A DNA stretch of 64,000 nucleotides, taken from ZC4RG30 sp035556135. Lineage in GTDB: Bacteria; Pseudomonadota; Gammaproteobacteria; Steroidobacterales; Steroidobacteraceae. The stretch lies in NCBI GenBank assembly GCA_035556135.1, contig DATMFO010000003.1, forward strand, positions 806,001 to 870,000, written 5' to 3'. Below are positions 32,217 through 41,266 of the stretch, one piece after another. The notes under the pieces are model-generated. The model had not been told where the DNA came from, did not search any database, and saw only the letters and a list, made by a program, of their open reading frames with translations. Position 1 is the first letter of the stretch. Each line of letters begins with the position of its first letter. Made by a program: the position numbers and the translations under genes.

Positions 32217-35200
32217 CTATGCGGCTCCTTGCCGCAGGTCGAGCGTGAAGGGATGCTCGGTGCTGCGGGCCGGCATCACGGGCAGCAGTCCGCCCGGCGT
32301 GTGCCCCATGCGGAAGAAGCGTGTCAGGCGGCGCGCCTCGGCCTCGTAGGCATTGACCGGGAAGGTGGCGTAGTTGCGCCCTCCCGGGTGTGAGACATGG
32401 TAGCGAGCGCCGCCCAGTGAGCGGTTGTTCCAGGTATCCACCAGGTCGAAGGTCAGCGGTGCATGGACACCGATCGACGGATGCAGGTTCGACGGCAGCC
32501 ACCAGGCGCGATAGCGCAGGCCGGCAACGAACTCGCCGGCGGTGCCGGTGGGATGCAGGGGCAACGCCACGCCATTCACTGTTACCGCATGCCGACTGTC
32601 GGTCATGCCGCGCACGCGCACCTGCAGCCGCTCGAGAGAGGCATCCACGTAGCGCACCGTGCCGCCTGCGGCGCCCTGCTCGCCCAGCACATACCAGGGC
32701 TCCAGGGCGGCACGCAGTTCCACTTCCACGCTGCGCGCGGTGAAATCCCCGAGCCGGGGAAAGCGGAACTCGAAATGCGGGGCGAACCATTCGGCAGGAA
32801 TCTGGATACCGCCTGAGGCCAGGTCCGACAGCACGTCGGCGAAATCCTCCCGCACGAAATGCGGCAGCATGAAGCGGTCATGCAGTTCGGTACCCCAGCG
32901 CACGAGTTTGCGCGGCCGGTAGGGCCGCTGCCAGAAGTGCGCAATCAGCCCGCGCAGCAGCAGCTGCTGCACCAGGCTCATGTGCGCGTGCGGTGGCATC
33001 TCGAAGGCACGCAGCTCCAGCAGCCCGAGTCGACCGGCCACCCCCCCGGGCGCATACAGCTTGTCGATGCAGAACTCGGCGCGGTGGGTGTTTCCGGTGA
33101 CGTCCACCAGCAGGTTGCGCAGCACACGGTCCACCTGCCAGGGCGCACCCTCGATGACGCCCTGCTCCTGCAGCCTGCGCAATTCCTTCAACGCGATCTC
33201 CAGCTCGTAGACCGCATCGTTGCGTGCCTCATCCACGCGCGGCGCCTGGCTGGTCGGGCCGATGAACTGGCCGGCGAAGAGATAGGACAGCGAGGGATGG
33301 TTGTGCCAGTAGGCGATCATGCTGGCCAGCAGGTCCGGTCGCCGCAGGAATGGAGAGTCACCGGACGTGGCGCCGCCCAGCACGAAGTGGTTGCCACCGC
33401 CCGTACCGGTGTGGCGGCCGTCGAGATTGAACTTCTCACTGCAAAGGCGCGTCTCATGCGCCACGTGGTACAGGTGCCGGGTCTGTGCAGAGAGCTCCGC
33501 CCAGCTTTCCGCCGGGTGGACGTTCACCTCGATGACACCTGGATCGGGCGTGACCCTGAGCACGTTGAGGCGCGCATCGCGCGGCGGCTCGTAGCCTTCC
33601 ATTACCACGGGCATGGCCTGGGACTTTGCCGTGGCCTCCACGGCCGCCACCAGCTCCAGGTAGTCCTCCAGGGCCGACACGGGCGGCATGAACACGTACA
33701 TCCGCCCATCGCGCGGCTCCACGCACAGCGCGGTACGTGCAATGCGCGCGGCGGACTGGAACATGGCCGGTGCCTTTGTCGCGGCCGTCATCATGCGCCG
33801 CAGGCGTTCGGACGCACCGCCGCGACCTTGCGTGCCAAGCGCCACCCAGGATCCACTGCTGCCGGCACCGCCGCCCTGCGCCGGCGTGAACTGGCGCAGC
33901 GTGCGCCAGGCCGGCAGCGGCGGCTGCTTCTGCGTGGGATCGGGCGGATGGATCCAGGGGAAATCGCCCGGTGCGGCCCAGGGCTGGGAATCCAGCGGCA
34001 GGCGATAGCCCAGCGACGAGTCACCCGGCGTGAGATAGCAGCGCTCATCGCGCAGGAACCACGGCCCGCTCTGCCAGGGCGCGCCGGCAAATGGCTTCTG
34101 CACCGGCAGCACGAAGCCGATGCGCGTATCCAGTCCCTGCGTGAACACGCGCCGCAGGCGCTCGCGCTCCAGCGGATCGGCGAGCCGCGAGTCGAACGGA
34201 TCGACATTCGCGGGCAGGCGCCGCTCGCGCCAGAGGTAATACCACACATCCTCGAAAGCGGGAAAAAGGTGTCGCGCGCCCAGACCCAGCCGCTCCGCCA
34301 CCTCGACAAGGAAGTCCTCGGCACGGGTCAGCGTGGCGCCGTACTCCTGTTCTTCACTGGCGAGGAGCGACGCATCGCTCCATAGCGGCTCATCGTCACG
34401 GCGCCAGAAGGCATTCAATGACCAGCGCGGCAGCTGCTCGCCGGGATACCACTTGCCCTGTCCGTAGTGCAGCAGCCCCTGCGGTGCGTAGCGCGCCTTC
34501 AGCTTGTCGAGCAGCTGCACGGCCAGCCGGCGCTTGTTCGGCCCCATTGCTTCCGTGTTCCATTCGGCGCCATCGCGGTCGTCCACCGACACGAAGGTTG
34601 GCTCACCGCCCTGCGTGAGCCGCACGTCGCCTTCGGCCAGCAAGGCATCAATGCGCGTGCCCAGCGCGTCGATGTCCTGCCACTGCGACTCGGTGTAGGG
34701 CAGCGTCACCCGCGGTGTCTCGTACACGCGGCGCACACTCATGTGGTGTTCGAACTCGACCTCGCATTCATCCAGCGTGCCGGTGACCGGCGCGGCAGAG
34801 CCTGGGTCTGGCGAGCAGGCCAGTGGAATGTGTCCCTCGCCGGCCAGCAGCCCGGAGGTGGGATCAAGCCCCACCCAGCCTGCGCCGGGCAGATACACCT
34901 CGCACCAGGCGTGCAGGTCCGTGAAATCCGCTTCGGTGCCCGACGGGCCGTCGAGCGACTTGACGTCGGCCTTCAGCTGGATGAGGTAGCCGGAGACAAA
35001 GCGCGCGGCCAATCCAAGGTGGCGCAGCAGCTGCACCAGCAACCAGCCAGTGTCGCGACAGGAGCCGCGTCCCAGCGCCAGCGTTTCCTCCGGTGTCTGG
35101 ACACCGGGCTCCATCCGGATGAGGTACTGGATGTCCTCCTGCAGCTGCTGGTTGATGCGCACCAGCAGGTCGATGGTGCGGCAGGGCCCGCGGTCGATGC

Positions 35201-35597
35201 CCGCAAGATAGGTTTCGAAGCGCAAGCCTGCGGGCGCGGCTGCGAGGAACGGCGCCAGCTCCTTCTCCTCCGTCGGCGCATACCGGAAGGGATAATCCAC
35301 GGCAGCGGCATCGATGAAGAAATCAAAGGGATTCAGAACCGCCATTTCGGCGACGAGATCCACCTCCACCCGCAGCTCGCGCGTGGGCTGCGGGAACACC
35401 AGCCGCGCCAGCCAGTTGGCCTGCGGGTCCTGCTGCCAGTTGAGGAACTGCTCGGCCGGCTCAACACGCAGCGAATACGAGAGTATTCGCGAACGACTGT
35501 GTGGCGCCGGCCGCAGCCTGACCAGCTGCGGACCCAGCCTGACCGGCCGGTCGTACCGGTAGTGGGTGATGTGGTTCAGTGCGACCTGGATCGACAT
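32217..35597 (-). CDS. Transglutaminase-DUF2126 protein
   Basis: 1126 residues. N-terminal transglutaminase beta domain (about 1-90; VALNHITHYRYDRPV), catalytic core with Cys in RGSCRDTGW, His in DLHAWCEVY and Asp in GLDPTSG (about 175-260), then the long DUF2126 region (about 300-1110) with TQGGEPTFVSVDDRD, YGQGKWYPGEQLPRW and HTGTGGGNHFVLGG. The last stretch suggests nucleotide or metal binding, but the enzyme activity is not established. It starts 137 bp inside the preceding alpha-E gene. It is the largest protein of the module and is the expected partner of the ATP-grasp ligases. Confidence 0.9.
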   Translation of the reverse strand: MSIQVALNHITHYRYDRPVRLGPQLVRLRPAPHSRSRILSYSLRVEPAEQFLNWQQDPQANWLARLVFPQPTRELRVEVDLVAEMAVLNPFDFFIDAAAVDYPFRYAPTEEKELAPFLAAAPAGLRFETYLAGIDRGPCRTIDLLVRINQQLQEDIQYLIRMEPGVQTPEETLALGRGSCRDTGWLLVQLLRHLGLAARFVSGYLIQLKADVKSLDGPSGTEADFTDLHAWCEVYLPGAGWVGLDPTSGLLAGEGHIPLACSPDPGSAAPVTGTLDECEVEFEHHMSVRRVYETPRVTLPYTESQWQDIDALGTRIDALLAEGDVRLTQGGEPTFVSVDDRDGAEWNTEAMGPNKRRLAVQLLDKLKARYAPQGLLHYGQGKWYPGEQLPRWSLNAFWRRDDEPLWSDASLLASEEQEYGATLTRAEDFLVEVAERLGLGARHLFPAFEDVWYYLWRERRLPANVDPFDSRLADPLERERLRRVFTQGLDTRIGFVLPVQKPFAGAPWQSGPWFLRDERCYLTPGDSSLGYRLPLDSQPWAAPGDFPWIHPPDPTQKQPPLPAWRTLRQFTPAQGGGAGSSGSWVALGTQGRGGASERLRRMMTAATKAPAMFQSAARIARTALCVEPRDGRMYVFMPPVSALEDYLELVAAVEATAKSQAMPVVMEGYEPPRDARLNVLRVTPDPGVIEVNVHPAESWAELSAQTRHLYHVAHETRLCSEKFNLDGRHTGTGGGNHFVLGGATSGDSPFLRRPDLLASMIAYWHNHPSLSYLFAGQFIGPTSQAPRVDEARNDAVYELEIALKELRRLQEQGVIEGAPWQVDRVLRNLLVDVTGNTHRAEFCIDKLYAPGGVAGRLGLLELRAFEMPPHAHMSLVQQLLLRGLIAHFWQRPYRPRKLVRWGTELHDRFMLPHFVREDFADVLSDLASGGIQIPAEWFAPHFEFRFPRLGDFTARSVEVELRAALEPWYVLGEQGAAGGTVRYVDASLERLQVRVRGMTDSRHAVTVNGVALPLHPTGTAGEFVAGLRYRAWWLPSNLHPSIGVHAPLTFDLVDTWNNRSLGGARYHVSHPGGRNYATFPVNAYEAEARRLTRFFRMGHTPGGLLPVMPARSTEHPFTLDLRQGAA

Positions 35598-36588
35598 GCT
35601 TCAGCGGCTCCCCTTTCGATCCTGACGGCGGCATCGCATCGCGCTCGTGCAGGTGGAAGTATTCACGGGCGATGGCGTCGTGGATCCGCGCAAGGTCGGT
35701 CTGGATGTCATCGAGAAACTCGTGGCGACGCGCCGGGTCACGGCTGACCTCCACGCCGCCGTCGGCGCGCCGGCGCGCGGTGCGCAGCGCACGCAGCGGC
35801 TCGGCGTTGTGCGGCAGCTCGGCCAGGTGCGACTCGATGGCATCGAGGCAGAAGGCCACCGAGCGCGGAAAGTGCATGTCGTGCACCAGGTAGTGCAGCA
35901 CGCTCTGCGCATTGATGCCGCTGTTGCCAGCGCCGCCTCCCGCGGCGTGGCGGCGGAACATCTGCAACGCCGACAGTGAATTGAGCACGCCCACCCACAG
36001 CAGGGCCAGCGCCGGATCGGTGGCGGCCTGGCGCGGCATCAGGATGGCGGCCTGGATGTCGAGGATGCGCGAGGTCATGTCGGCGCGCTCCAGGTGCTCG
36101 CCGAGGCCGATGAATTCCCAGGCCACGTCGTGGCTCATACAGGTGGCCAGCACCCCTGACACCGCCTGGCGGTCGCTGATCAGCTCCTCCAGCATGCGCC
36201 GGCGTTCCTGGCGGGGAATGCCGGGCTGCGAATAGCGCTTCGAGGCCAGGTACAGCGTGTTCACGCGCTGCCAGAGGTCGCGCGGCAGCACGTCGCGCAT
36301 GGTGCGGCAGTTCTCACGCGCGAAGCGGATGCAGGACTGGATCGAGCCGGGATTGCGCGGCGAGGAGACGAGGAAGTCCACCACGCTGGCCTCATCCGGC
36401 CGTGCATAGCTCTGCTCGAACAGCCGGCCCAGGCCCACGATGCTGGTCAGTGCCTGCCATCCCACGGAAGCGCCCTGCGGCAGGTCGAGCAGCAACTGCT
36501 GCGTGGCATTGATGAGGCGGGCGGTGTTTTCGGCGCGCTCCAGGTAGCGCGCCATCCAGTACAGGCTCTCTGCAGCACGAGACAGCAT
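35461..36588 (-). CDS. Alpha-E domain protein (stand-alone)
   Basis: 375 residues; the helical alpha-E domain occupies about 1-315 and starts MLSRAAESLYWMARYLERAENTAR (split pattern). Its function is unknown; it always accompanies circularly permuted ATP-grasp proteins. Start overlaps the ATP-grasp stop (TGATG at 36586-36590). The last 45 codons run through the 5' end of the DUF2126 gene in another frame, giving a Pro/Ala/Gly-rich tail not expected in the family. Confidence 0.87.
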   Translation of the reverse strand: MLSRAAESLYWMARYLERAENTARLINATQQLLLDLPQGASVGWQALTSIVGLGRLFEQSYARPDEASVVDFLVSSPRNPGSIQSCIRFARENCRTMRDVLPRDLWQRVNTLYLASKRYSQPGIPRQERRRMLEELISDRQAVSGVLATCMSHDVAWEFIGLGEHLERADMTSRILDIQAAILMPRQAATDPALALLWVGVLNSLSALQMFRRHAAGGGAGNSGINAQSVLHYLVHDMHFPRSVAFCLDAIESHLAELPHNAEPLRALRTARRRADGGVEVSRDPARRHEFLDDIQTDLARIHDAIAREYFHLHERDAMPPSGSKGEPLKHVDPGRTEPHHPLPVRPAGQAGSAAGQAAAGATQSFANTLVFAAC

Positions 36589-38036
36589 CAGGAAGCCTCC
36601 GCCACGATCCAGGTATCCTTGCTCCCACCCCCCTGCGAGGAGTTCACCACCAGGGAACCGGCGCGCATGGCCACGCGCGTGAGGCCACCGGTGGTGACAT
36701 ACATGCCCTGCGACTGCAGCACGAAGGGCCGCATGTCCAGGTGGCGCGGCGCGATCTCCTCGCCGGCCCAGGTCGGCGCGGTGGACAGCATCAGCGTGGG
36801 CTGAGCCATCCACCCGCGCGGATCCGCCTTGACACGTGCCGCGCAGACAGCGCGCTGCTCCGCCGTGGCCTGCGGCCCGATCAGGAGCCCGTAGCCGCCG
36901 GACTCATTGGCTGGCTTCACCACCAGCTTGTCGAGGTTGGCGAGCACATACTCGCGTTCCTTCTCGACGTGGCATTGCCAGCTTGGCACGTTGGGCAGGA
37001 TGGGATCCTGGTCCAGGTAGTAGCGGATGATTTTCGGCACGTAGGTGTAGACCACCTTGTCGTCGGCCACGCCGGCACCAGGCGCATTGGCAATCCCCAC
37101 ATTGCCGGCCGCCCAGGCGCGCATCAGGCCCGGCACGCCCAGCAGCGAATCGGAACGGAACACGTCCGGGTCGAGGAAGTCATCATCGATGCGGCGGTAG
37201 ATCACATCCACCCGCCTCAGGCCCGCGATGGTCTTCATGTAGACCACATCGTCGCTGTCGACGATGAGGTCCCCGCCCTGCACCAGCTGCGCGCCGGTCT
37301 GCTGCGCCAGGTAGCTGTGCTCGAAATAGGCGGAGTTGAAGACGCCGGGGGTGAGCAGGACGATCACCGGCCGGTCGGCCTGCCGCGGGGACAGCGCCGC
37401 GAGCATGTCGTACAGGGCCGCGGCATAGCCATCCACTGGCAGGATGGAGCTGGCCGAGAACAGCTCCGGGAACGCGGATTTCATCAGCATCCGGTTCTCC
37501 AGCATGTAGGAAACCCCGGAGGGCACCCTGAGGTTGTCCTCCAGCACGTACACCGTGCCGTCCCGGTCACGCACCAGATCAGTGCCGCAAATATGGGCCC
37601 ACACGCCAAAACGGGGCGAAACGCCCCGGCAGGCGCGCCGGAAATTGCGCGAGCCGGCGAGCATTTCAGCGGGGAACACGCCGTCGCGCACGATGCGCTG
37701 CGCGTTGTAGAGGTCGTCGATGAAGAGGTTCAGCGCCGTCAGCCGCTGCCTGAGGCCCGCATCGATGCGCTGCCATTCGCTGGCGGGCATGACGCGCGGG
37801 ATGGGGTCAAACGGCCAGGCACGGTCGATATTCTGCCCTTCGTCGTACGTGGTGAAGGAAATCCCCATCGTGACGATAGCCGCGTCGATGGCCTGCCGGC
37901 GCAGTCGCATCTCCCCGGCATCGAGGCCGGCGAGGTAATCGCACAGCGCGCGGGCGGCCGGGCGCGCCTCGCCCTTGCCGTCCACCAGTTCGTCGAAGAC
38001 TCCCTCCGGACGGTAGTCTTCGGTTCCGAATCGCAT
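36588..38036 (-). CDS. Circularly permuted type-2 ATP-grasp protein (stand-alone)
   Basis: 482 residues, full-length DUF404-DUF407 protein: TYDEGQNIDRAWPFDPIPR near residue 75, EDNLRVPSGVSYMLENR at about 170, LLTPGVFNSAYFEH, QGGDLIVDSDD, VVKPANESGGYG (ATP lysine with intact glycine loop), and SSQGGGSKDTWIV at the end. Cytoplasmic ATP-dependent ligase by fold. I chose ATG 38036, with GGAGG about 10 nt upstream. First gene of the operon. Confidence 0.9.
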   Translation of the reverse strand: MRFGTEDYRPEGVFDELVDGKGEARPAARALCDYLAGLDAGEMRLRRQAIDAAIVTMGISFTTYDEGQNIDRAWPFDPIPRVMPASEWQRIDAGLRQRLTALNLFIDDLYNAQRIVRDGVFPAEMLAGSRNFRRACRGVSPRFGVWAHICGTDLVRDRDGTVYVLEDNLRVPSGVSYMLENRMLMKSAFPELFSASSILPVDGYAAALYDMLAALSPRQADRPVIVLLTPGVFNSAYFEHSYLAQQTGAQLVQGGDLIVDSDDVVYMKTIAGLRRVDVIYRRIDDDFLDPDVFRSDSLLGVPGLMRAWAAGNVGIANAPGAGVADDKVVYTYVPKIIRYYLDQDPILPNVPSWQCHVEKEREYVLANLDKLVVKPANESGGYGLLIGPQATAEQRAVCAARVKADPRGWMAQPTLMLSTAPTWAGEEIAPRHLDMRPFVLQSQGMYVTTGGLTRVAMRAGSLVVNSSQGGGSKDTWIVAEAS

Positions 38037-38116
38037 TGCCCCTGAGCCTCCCGGGTTGTGCACAGGAGAGGAGCAAGAAGCGTGCCTTGGCGATCAGGTC
38101 GCCCCGTTCGGGGTCA

Positions 38117-38329
38117 TCACTCGCTGGCAGCCTCTGCGGCGCGACGAGCTTCGGCCGCCTGTTGCTGGGCTGCTTCCAGGTCGGCCTCGACCCGACTGGT
38201 GATCTTTTCGGCTTCCTTCGCCTGTTCGGCGGCACTGGTGCCGCCGGCGGCCGCCGCGGCACCGGTTTCCGCCAATCCACAGGCTGCCAGCAGGGCAGCC
38301 GCCGCCAGGATGGTCATCACGCGAAGCAT
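38117..38329 (-). CDS. Small Ala-rich lipoprotein
   Basis: 70 residues: a short signal with lipobox ALLAACG (Cys 17), then an Ala/Glu-rich helical or coiled-coil tail (AEKITSRVEADLEAAQQQAAEARRAAEA, split). GGAG lies 6 nt before ATG 38329. It resembles small outer membrane lipoproteins of Lpp-like design but has no recognisable family. It lies 80 bp upstream of the ATP-grasp operon in the same direction. Confidence 0.7.
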   Translation of the reverse strand: MLRVMTILAAAALLAACGLAETGAAAAAGGTSAAEQAKEAEKITSRVEADLEAAQQQAAEARRAAEAASE

Positions 38330-38411
38330 GTCTGCTCCCCTTGATATGTGTGCATCAAATGTGTGCAGCGCGGTACCCTTGCAGGATAACAAGATCAGGG
38401 GTGTTTTCCGC

Positions 38412-40037
38412 ATGAGGCTGTCCGGTTCGCAACGCAAGGTCGTGCTCGCCTCCTCGCTGGGCACGGTGTTCGAGTGGTACGACTTCTATCTGTACGGGTC
38501 GCTGGCGTCGATCATCGCCAGGCAGTTCTTTACTGCGCTGGACCCGACTTCCGCCTTCATCTTCGCGCTGCTGGCCTTTGCCGCAGGATTCATCGTGCGG
38601 CCGTTCGGCGCGCTGGTGTTCGGGCGGCTGGGAGACATGGTGGGCCGCAAGCACACCTTCCTGGTCACCATCGTGATCATGGGTGCATCCACTTTCCTAG
38701 TCGGCGTGCTGCCGGGCTATGGAACACTTGGCGTGCTGGCCCCGACGCTGCTGATCCTGCTGCGCCTGCTGCAGGGCCTGGCGCTGGGCGGTGAATACGG
38801 CGGGGCAGCCACCTTCGTTGCCGAGCACGCGCCAGCGGACAAGCGCGGCGCGCACACGGCCTGGATCCAGACCACCGCCACGCTGGGCCTGTTCCTGTCG
38901 CTGATGGTGATCCTGGGAACGCGCACCGCGCTTGGCGAGGAGGCCTTCCAGGCCTGGGGCTGGCGCATTCCCTTCCTGCTTTCCTCGGTGCTGCTGGGGC
39001 TGTCGGTATGGATCCGCATGTCGATGGAGGAATCCCCGGTCTTCAGGCAGATGAAGGCCGAGGGCAAGACTTCCAAGGCTCCCCTGAGGGAATCCTTCGG
39101 CCAGTGGTCGAACCTGAAGATCGTGCTGATCGCGCTGTTCGGCCTCACCGCCGGCCAGGCGGTGGTGTGGTACACGGGGCAGTTCTACGCGCTGTTCTTC
39201 CTCACCCAGGCGCTGAAGATCGACGGGGCGCAGGCCAACCTGCTCATCGGCCTGGCACTGCTGATCGGCACGCCGTTCTTCATCGTGTTCGGTGCGCTGT
39301 CGGACCGCATCGGCCGCAAGCCCATCATCCTGGCGGGGTGCCTGCTGGCGGCGCTGACGTACTTTCCGCTGTTCAAGGCACTCACGGCGGCGGGCAATCC
39401 GCAGCTGGCGGCGGCGCTGCATTCCGCACCGGTGACGCTGCACGCCAATCCGTCGGAGTGTTCGTTCCAGTTCAATCCCACCGGCACGGCAAAGTTCACC
39501 AGTTCCTGCGATGTGGCCAAGCAGACGCTGGCCAATGCCTCGGTGAACTACGACAGTGTGGATGCGGAAGGTATCGCGCGCATCCAGGTGGGCGAACGCA
39601 ACATCAATGCCTTCGAAGCGCGGGGGCTTTCCGGAGCGGAACTCACGGCTCGCGAGGGGGCCTTCAAGGCAGAGCTGACCGCCGCCCTCAACGAGGCCGG
39701 CTATCCCGCCGCCGCAGATCCCGAACGCATCAACAAGCCGCTCGTGATCGCCATCCTCACGCTGCTGGTGATCTACGTGACCATGGTGTACGGGCCGATC
39801 GCCGCGGCGCTGGTGGAGATGTTCCCCACCCGCATCCGCTACAGCTCGATGTCACTGCCCTACCACATCGGCAATGGCTGGTTCGGCGGGCTGCTCCCCA
39901 CCACCGCCTTCGCCATCGTGGCGCAGACCGGCAATATCTACAGCGGCCTGTGGTATCCGGTGATCGTGGCTTCGATCACGCTGGTGCTGGGTGCGCTGCT
40001 GGTGCGCGACAAACGCGGCGCATCGATGCACGACTAA
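38412..40037 (+). CDS. MHS-family (metabolite:H+ symporter) MFS transporter
   Basis: 541 residues with the MHS signature FEWYDFYLYG near residue 25, GRLGDMVGRKHTF between helices 2 and 3, and RLLQGLALGGEYGGA. About 12 helices, with an extra polar loop of about 110 residues between helices 8 and 9-10 (about 345-445) holding two cysteines. Members take up organic acids, betaines or shikimate with protons; no substrate is given by context. Ends with a 4-bp overlap with the convergent DUF6607 gene. Confidence 0.85.
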   Translation: MRLSGSQRKVVLASSLGTVFEWYDFYLYGSLASIIARQFFTALDPTSAFIFALLAFAAGFIVRPFGALVFGRLGDMVGRKHTFLVTIVIMGASTFLVGVLPGYGTLGVLAPTLLILLRLLQGLALGGEYGGAATFVAEHAPADKRGAHTAWIQTTATLGLFLSLMVILGTRTALGEEAFQAWGWRIPFLLSSVLLGLSVWIRMSMEESPVFRQMKAEGKTSKAPLRESFGQWSNLKIVLIALFGLTAGQAVVWYTGQFYALFFLTQALKIDGAQANLLIGLALLIGTPFFIVFGALSDRIGRKPIILAGCLLAALTYFPLFKALTAAGNPQLAAALHSAPVTLHANPSECSFQFNPTGTAKFTSSCDVAKQTLANASVNYDSVDAEGIARIQVGERNINAFEARGLSGAELTAREGAFKAELTAALNEAGYPAAADPERINKPLVIAILTLLVIYVTMVYGPIAAALVEMFPTRIRYSSMSLPYHIGNGWFGGLLPTTAFAIVAQTGNIYSGLWYPVIVASITLVLGALLVRDKRGASMHD

Positions 40038-41155
40038 CGCGGCAGGTCCGCCCGCTGCTTCGCCAGCGCGGTGCGGATCTTCGCGCGGGCTGCCGGCAGG
40101 TCAAGCCTGCCGGCGGCGAAATCTTCCGCCTGCTCGAACAGCTCGGCGTAGGCGCCAGACTGGTCGCTGTTGGCGGTGAGCCGTACGGCACCTCCCGGCG
40201 TCAGCATCTCGTCCCAGGCCGCCAGCACCTCGCGCCAGTAAGCGCGCGTTGCCTCATGGTATTTGCCAGCCTCCTTGAAGTAGTCGCCGCCGATGCGCTC
40301 GTAACGGGCCACGCCGTACTCCCGCCCCACGTAGGGCATTGCCGCGCCAGTGGCCTCCTTCAGGTTGTTCTCTTCCTGCAGCCAGCCAGTGGGCAGCACG
40401 GTGTGGCGGTTCGTGCCACGCAGCAGCTGGTAGTCCTCTCGCACCGACCATTCGCGGCGCGGCAGTGGCCGGGCTGTCTCGCCGCTGATCCACGTGGAGA
40501 AGGATGCGCTGTGCTCCCAGCGGCCGAGTGATCCATAACGCGGTGATTCATCGACCTGGTACACCACCTGCGCCCACTTGCCGCGGCGCTCCGCCTCGGC
40601 AAGCGCGCGACGCGTCCAGCGGTTGTCGCCCTGGTATTCCACCAGGTGCGTGGGCTCATACACCCATTCCTGTCGCCAGTGTTTGGTGACTATCGGCGCC
40701 ATGGGTTTGCCATCGGGCCCGACCACATGCATCTCCAGGATGTGCACGAGGCTGACGTGGCGCGGTTCGTCCCGGTCGATGAACACCTTCTCGGTGCCCC
40801 AGGACTGGTACGGCCGGGCGCGCGAGCCATCGCCGGTGAAAGCCGCCACCTCGAGGAAATCGAAGTTCACGCGGAAATTTCCCGTCATGGCCAGGATGGC
40901 GCGCCGGTCTCGCTCCAGGTCGGCAATGCCGGGCTCCCGCAGGGCATGCCATTGCGGCGAGGGCGCGGTTTCCAGCTTCACCTCTGCCCCGCGGGTGGTG
41001 CCGCCACGCGGCGCCGGCGCTGCCGGGCCCACTGGCCAGCTGAAGGTGTAGCGCGAGTCCACGCGTTGCGGAGCGCCGGCGCTCTCCGCCGGAACCCCTG
41101 CCAGCGGCCCTGCCGCCAGCACCGCGGCCAGGAAGATGTTGCACAAGGTCTTCAT
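40034..41155 (-). CDS. DUF6607 exported protein (Fur-like promoter)
   Basis: 373 residues. Signal peptide to about 24 (GVPAES). The body matches DUF6607: WGTEKVFIDRDEPRHVSLVHILEM (about 115-140), VTKHWRQEWVYEPTHLVEYQG, WVS-less RREWSVREDYQ, LQEENNLK. Function unknown. The promoter just upstream carries a Fur-like palindrome between its -35 and -10, so iron-dependent repression is likely and an iron-related role plausible. Confidence 0.78.
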   Translation of the reverse strand: MKTLCNIFLAAVLAAGPLAGVPAESAGAPQRVDSRYTFSWPVGPAAPAPRGGTTRGAEVKLETAPSPQWHALREPGIADLERDRRAILAMTGNFRVNFDFLEVAAFTGDGSRARPYQSWGTEKVFIDRDEPRHVSLVHILEMHVVGPDGKPMAPIVTKHWRQEWVYEPTHLVEYQGDNRWTRRALAEAERRGKWAQVVYQVDESPRYGSLGRWEHSASFSTWISGETARPLPRREWSVREDYQLLRGTNRHTVLPTGWLQEENNLKEATGAAMPYVGREYGVARYERIGGDYFKEAGKYHEATRAYWREVLAAWDEMLTPGGAVRLTANSDQSGAYAELFEQAEDFAAGRLDLPAARAKIRTALAKQRADLPR

Positions 41156-41180
41156 GGTGGAGTCCTCGGGGCCTCAATCG

Positions 41181-41208
41181 AGTATATGAGAACCGTTCTC
41201 ATTGACAA
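41181..41208 (-). promoter_or_regulatory. Promoter with Fur-like operator for the DUF6607 gene
   Basis: Leftward TTGTCA (41208-41203), a 16-bp spacer and TATACT (41186-41181) are each one mismatch from consensus. The palindrome ATGAGAACCGTTCTCAT (41186-41202; perfect 8+8 around one base) covers the whole spacer and resembles Fur boxes of the AATGAGAAT-ATTCTCATT type. A bound repressor would block polymerase directly. Fur identity is inferred. Confidence 0.7.
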
Positions 41209-41266
41209 CCCGGCAATTGGCGCAACACTGTGGCGCCGGAAGCTAGAATCCCCGCCCCGAGTCCGG

